DNA from: an uncultured Planctomycetaceae bacterium
GTDB lineage: Bacteria; Planctomycetota; Planctomycetia; Pirellulales; Pirellulaceae
Direction of reading: 5' to 3'
Length of the DNA: 17,573 nt
NCBI GenBank assembly: GCA_903927685.1
Contig: CAIYOB010000115.1
Coordinates: 1-17,573 of the forward strand
Within the stretch, counting starts at the first letter, position 1. The number at the start of each line of letters is the position of its first letter. The notes under the pieces were generated by a model. That model had not been told where the DNA came from, did no database searches, and saw only the letters and a program-made list of their open reading frames with translations. The position numbers and the translations under genes are program-made. Below, piece by piece: positions 14,053 to 17,573 of the stretch.

Positions 14053-15396
14053 CTACCCCGCTGCTTCGCCCAGCAGCGACTGCAGGGTCGCATCCCCGGC
14101 GACGTTTTTCTGTGCGGCGCGCAGCTGGTCCAGCCACCGCGCGGCCGGCGCGGCGCCGATTTCGCGGTCCACCGCGGCAAACGCAAAGTCCAGCAGTTGC
14201 CCCAGCCGGATCTGGTCCGGCGGGCGGCTGAGCGCGAATTGCGATTCCACATCCGCCACGCGATGCAGCAGGCGGGCCTGGACCAATCCGTCCACCAATC
14301 GCTCGACCACCGGGTCGGGCAAGCGGGTGGCGCGAGCCAGTTGTTCGAGGCTCGCCGTCTGCCCCGCCAGGAACCGTTCGGCGATGCACTGCAGCAAGGC
14401 CACGACCACGCCCGGGTCGATCACCACCGCCTGGACCTGCTGGCGCAGTTCGGCCAACTGACGGCCGTGCAGGTGCTGCAACGTCGAGCTGACCTGCAGG
14501 CCGAACAGCACGGCCAGCCACATCAGGTAAACCCAGAACATGAACAGCGGAATCAGGCCCAACGAACCATACAACTGACTGAGCGACAGTGCGTTCTGCA
14601 GATACAGCCCCAGGGAGCGCTTGCCGATCTCCAACAGGATCGCCGCCACCAGGGCTCCGATGATCGCCGGCCGGCGCCGGACCACCGCGTTGGGGAACAG
14701 GCGATACAGCAGGATCATCAGCACCCAGATCGCGCCCACGCTCCACGCCAGTCCGCTGGCCACGGTTACTCCCGGGGGGACGTGCAAGCTCGCCAACTGC
14801 TGCTCGAACCAGTCGTTCACATACGTGCTGGCCACCACCACGACCGGACTGATCGTCAACACGAACCAGTACAGGGGCACGCGGCGGGACCACGGCCGCC
14901 CCTGCGGCGCCTGGTAGATGACGTTGAAGCAATCCTCGATCGTCACGACCAGGCTGATCGCGGCATAGACGGTCAGCCCCAGTCCAACCCAGCCGATCGC
15001 CGCCAGGCTGACGCTTTCGGCTTCGCGCACCCGCGCGCCCAGCCAGACCGCCAGCGTCTCCGTCGCTCCGCCGCTCTCGCCCGGCAGCAGGATCTGCACC
15101 TGGTCCAGGCCCCAGAAGGCGAACAGTTCGTTCAGCGGCCCCAGGAAATGCTGCTGCATGCCCATGGCTTTGACCAGCACCGTGGCGACGACCAGGACCG
15201 GCAGCAAGCCGAACAACGTGCGAAAGGCCAGCGCCGCGGCCATGTCCTGGGCCCGGTCCTGCCGCAACTGGCGCGCGCCGAAACGCCCCAGGTCATAGGC
15301 GAACCGGACTGCCATCTGCCAGCGATCAAGTTCCTGCAACGGTTGCGTGATGACGCGTTTCAGCCAGTGGGTCACCAGTTCGATCAGTCTGAACAT
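14053..15396 (-). CDS. YihY/BrkB-family inner-membrane protein with C-terminal helical domain
   Basis: This 447-residue protein has about six membrane helices in the first 300 residues. The family motifs AAALAFRTLFGLLPVL (about 53-68) and YGSLGLIPLFMFWVYLMWL (about 276-294) are clear. After about residue 320 there is a soluble part with LEQLARATRLPDPVVERLVD, which resembles a winged-helix fold. YihY proteins are widespread; a transport or envelope role is suspected but not proven, and BrkB was named for serum resistance in Bordetella. The ATG at 15396 is preceded by AAGGAG (15414-15409) at a long 12-base spacing. A longer open frame upstream is antisense-type overlap with the beta-helix gene. 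The upstream gene ends 32 bp away on the same strand, so they are probably one transcript. Confidence 0.88.
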   Translation of the reverse strand: MFRLIELVTHWLKRVITQPLQELDRWQMAVRFAYDLGRFGARQLRQDRAQDMAAALAFRTLFGLLPVLVVATVLVKAMGMQQHFLGPLNELFAFWGLDQVQILLPGESGGATETLAVWLGARVREAESVSLAAIGWVGLGLTVYAAISLVVTIEDCFNVIYQAPQGRPWSRRVPLYWFVLTISPVVVVASTYVNDWFEQQLASLHVPPGVTVASGLAWSVGAIWVLMILLYRLFPNAVVRRRPAIIGALVAAILLEIGKRSLGLYLQNALSLSQLYGSLGLIPLFMFWVYLMWLAVLFGLQVSSTLQHLHGRQLAELRQQVQAVVIDPGVVVALLQCIAERFLAGQTASLEQLARATRLPDPVVERLVDGLVQARLLHRVADVESQFALSRPPDQIRLGQLLDFAFAAVDREIGAAPAARWLDQLRAAQKNVAGDATLQSLLGEAAG

Positions 15397-15428
15397 GGCC
15401 GCAGGGTGCTCCTTCGCAGTCTGGGAGT

Positions 15429-17444
15429 TTAGCGAACGCTCGGAGTCAGGAGTCCCTCGGGGCGAAAGCCGAGCACGTTCGGGATGCCGCGCAGTTCGAC
15501 GAAATGGTCTTCCAGCACGCCGACGTGCGGGCGCCGAAGTTCCAACCGCCACACCTCGTCGCGCTGTGCAGCCGGACGCTGGACCTGGTGCGACTGGGCC
15601 GTCGTGATGTCGTCTTGCTTCCAGACCGGCTGGCCAGCCGGATCGAAGACGGTCGCAGACACACGCTCCAAGTCGCCGGAGCCCCAGCAGCGGATCGCGA
15701 ACTGCGGCACACTGGCCGGGACCAGGAAGTAGAACTCGCCCGCGCTGTTCAGCAGGTGAATCGGCCCGGAATCGGTCGCGACCAACGGCGCGTGACTGCT
15801 CGTCGCGATCCGGACCGTATGCGAACCGGCCTGGCATTCCACGCGATAGACACCCGTCTGGTCGGCGGTGAACTCGGTCGCGGCTTCCTGCTGAAACTCG
15901 ACGGCGAGTTGTCTGACGGTCTGTCCGGAAGGGCCGACAATCCGCACCGCCACCGGGCTGCCGCCGCCGCGTCCGACCGGCTGCGACGCGAACTGCAGCG
16001 CCACCGTTTCGCCCTGCCGCGCGGGAACGAGAAACAAAGCGTCACCGCGCAGTCGATGCGCGGGGAGCGGGCCGCCAGCCACCGTGCCGGATTGGGCCAC
16101 GGCCAGCGGCGTCTTGTTCAGCGGCCAGCGTGGAATCCGGGTGGCCGGATCCAGGGGAATCAGCTGGGCCAGCGTTGCGTCGTCCAGCCGATACTCGCGG
16201 CGTTGTCCGCCGCGTTCGACGGTGATCAGGCCGCGGATATCGGCCAGCGCCACGCCGGCCGGATCGTCGCACTTGAACACTGGCCGATCGACTCGCTCGC
16301 AAATGGTGACGCCGGAGAACTCGATGCCGCCCAGCGGCTCCAAGGTGTCCGGCCGGGTCTGCAACTGGAGCGGCGCCGCGACCGGGGTGTCCTCCGCCGG
16401 ATCGGCCAGCGTACAGTCGGCCATTCGCACCCGCACGCCGCTGGGGGTGGTCGAGGTGATCGTGACCGCGGTGGCGCCGGCGTCCTCGAAGCGGCAGTTG
16501 ACCAGTTCGATCAGGCCACGCTGGGGGCCCCGGGGACCGCTGTTGACGACAATGCTGGCCGAGCGGGCGTTGGTCCCGCGCGTGCGGCAGTTTTCGACGC
16601 GGAGCGACAGCGGCGGGGACGTGGCGTCGAGGTTCGGGGCGTAGATGTGCAAGGCGTAGCCCTGGTTGTCCTCGATGAGGCAATCGCGCAGTACGCAGTT
16701 GACCAGCCGCTCGTTGGCCGCGTTGGGTTCAAAGTCGATGCCGGCGGCGGGCGGCGTGCCGGCCGTACCCTTCAGCACACAGCGTTCGATCAGCAGATTT
16801 TCCGCACTGATCACGCTGATGCCTTGCCGGTAATTGCGGTCGCAGATCACGTCGCGAATCACCACGTCCCGGCAAGGCGCCCCGCCGGGACCGGCGCCCA
16901 GGTAGATCCCGTCGCCACCGCTTTCCGCCAGCGTGAGGCCTTCGATCGTAATCCCCGTGCAACCGTGGAACTTGAGCACGTGCCGCCATTCCGCATGCGT
17001 ATAGTCCGGGCTGTCATAATCTGCGCGGCGCATACGCAACGTGGCCCCGGGCCCGATCAACTTGATATTCTCCTTGCCGGCGGCACTGAACAGCGAATCC
17101 GACGGACCGTGAAAAGCACCGCGTTTGGCCAGCACTTCCGCACCGGGTTCAAAGAACAATTCCTGGTCGCCGGCCAGTCGCAGCCGCTCGACGATCCAGG
17201 GCGAGGGCATCTTCTCGACGACAACTTTCTGGGCTCCCGAGTCGATGGCCGCCTGCAACGCCGCGGTTGCGTCCTCCGGCCGGAAACCCCACCACGAGGC
17301 TTGGGCCACAGTCCGTTTGCCCGCTCGCACTTCTGCGATCGCCTGCGGATCGGGCTCCGCGGCCAAGACGGCCTGGACGGCGGCGGTCAGGGCCAGCGCG
17401 GCGAATGTGACGGTGTAACAAGAAACTCGAATGTATCCGGGCAT
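15429..17444 (-). CDS. Secreted right-handed beta-helix protein
   Basis: The 671-residue product has a signal peptide (MPGYIRVSCYTVTFAALALT to about AVLAAEP, cleavage near residue 29). Residues about 50-380 show the short-turn, hydrophobic-rung pattern of pectate-lyase-like parallel beta-helices: repeated GITIEGLTL, CRDVVIRDVICDRN, LLIERCVLKG, LVNCVLRDCLIEDN and LIELVNCRFEDAGATAVTI units. The C-terminal 270 residues are beta-sandwich-like, with TGVYRVECQAGSHTVRI. Polysaccharide lyase or glycosidase activity is possible, but I did not identify catalytic residues with confidence. GAGGAG (17457-17452) is seven bases before the ATG at 17444. The next gene downstream (BrkB) starts 32 bp past its stop. 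The exported, carbohydrate-binding fold fits a surface or polysaccharide role. Confidence 0.82.
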   Translation of the reverse strand: MPGYIRVSCYTVTFAALALTAAVQAVLAAEPDPQAIAEVRAGKRTVAQASWWGFRPEDATAALQAAIDSGAQKVVVEKMPSPWIVERLRLAGDQELFFEPGAEVLAKRGAFHGPSDSLFSAAGKENIKLIGPGATLRMRRADYDSPDYTHAEWRHVLKFHGCTGITIEGLTLAESGGDGIYLGAGPGGAPCRDVVIRDVICDRNYRQGISVISAENLLIERCVLKGTAGTPPAAGIDFEPNAANERLVNCVLRDCLIEDNQGYALHIYAPNLDATSPPLSLRVENCRTRGTNARSASIVVNSGPRGPQRGLIELVNCRFEDAGATAVTITSTTPSGVRVRMADCTLADPAEDTPVAAPLQLQTRPDTLEPLGGIEFSGVTICERVDRPVFKCDDPAGVALADIRGLITVERGGQRREYRLDDATLAQLIPLDPATRIPRWPLNKTPLAVAQSGTVAGGPLPAHRLRGDALFLVPARQGETVALQFASQPVGRGGGSPVAVRIVGPSGQTVRQLAVEFQQEAATEFTADQTGVYRVECQAGSHTVRIATSSHAPLVATDSGPIHLLNSAGEFYFLVPASVPQFAIRCWGSGDLERVSATVFDPAGQPVWKQDDITTAQSHQVQRPAAQRDEVWRLELRRPHVGVLEDHFVELRGIPNVLGFRPEGLLTPSVR

Positions 17445-17573
17445 GACCTGTCTCCTCGTGGCTGGGCGAGCTGAACTCTGTCTTTCACCTAAACAACATA
17501 CGCCGCGGCGGCGGTTTGGCGGGCAGGAACTGAATCATCTCACTGACGGGTGGATTCCACCCATAAATACTAA
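17445..17573 (-). promoter_or_regulatory. Upstream region of the beta-helix gene with palindrome
   Basis: This 129-bp edge region holds no gene that I can see. A perfect palindrome GGGTGG-ATT-CCACCC at 17548-17562 is followed on the plus strand by ATAAATAC, an A/T-rich run. In the minus-strand direction this is upstream of the beta-helix gene, so it may be an operator or part of its promoter, or a terminator of a gene beyond the edge. Confidence 0.3.

Noticed and set aside
15504..17474. 656-codon plus-strand frame antisense to the beta-helix gene
   Set aside because: No signal peptide or motif; the minus strand has a signal peptide, a ribosome-binding site and repeated beta-helix units.

Overview
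Organism: this is GC-rich bacterial chromosome, most likely from a planctomycete (Planctomycetota). Pointers are a secreted DUF1570-type HExxH protein, a secreted protein with a widened CX4CH motif, a large secreted beta-helix protein, and a gene relic carrying the VTDAGL leucine-rich repeat common in that phylum. The assignment comes from recognising families by eye; no search was run. Layout, left to right: (1) 1-138, an edge with no confident gene, then a 5'-truncated relic of a type I restriction subunit (hsdR) to 714. (2) 681-3807, minus strand, a tightly overlapping three-gene operon for trans-4-hydroxy-L-proline catabolism: a dihydrodipicolinate-synthase-family deaminase, 4-hydroxyproline 2-epimerase and an FAD-dependent D-hydroxyproline oxidase. 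The fourth enzyme, a 2-oxoglutarate-semialdehyde dehydrogenase, is absent. (3) A leucine-rich-repeat relic at about 3825-4010 lies in the gap before a secreted DUF1570 putative metallopeptidase (minus, to 5296). (4) 5429-8284: a secreted unknown, a NUDIX hydrolase, a CX4CH secreted protein whose end overlaps the NUDIX gene by 119 bp, and an acylphosphatase. (5) 8516-12941, plus strand: an ABC-2-type permease, an ABC-exporter-like protein, and an alpha/beta hydrolase. (6) 12944-17444, minus strand: a Met/Gly-rich membrane protein, a YihY/BrkB membrane protein and a secreted beta-helix protein. How the genes work together: the hydroxyproline operon is the only clear pathway. Its epimerase makes the D-isomer, the oxidase forms pyrroline-4-hydroxy-2-carboxylate, and the deaminase yields 2-oxoglutarate semialdehyde. 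The most unusual item is the ABC-exporter-like protein at 10277-12109. It keeps the six-helix exporter domain and the length and layout of an ABC ATPase domain, yet every core nucleotide-handling motif is replaced (Walker A, Q-loop, LSGGQ signature, Walker B aspartate, H-switch). It sits directly after an ABC-2 permease that has no ATPase partner here. I read the pair as a candidate non-canonical membrane system, function unknown. No tRNA, rRNA, CRISPR array, transposase or integrase was seen. All gaps between genes are shorter than about 235 bp, and the larger ones are described as features.
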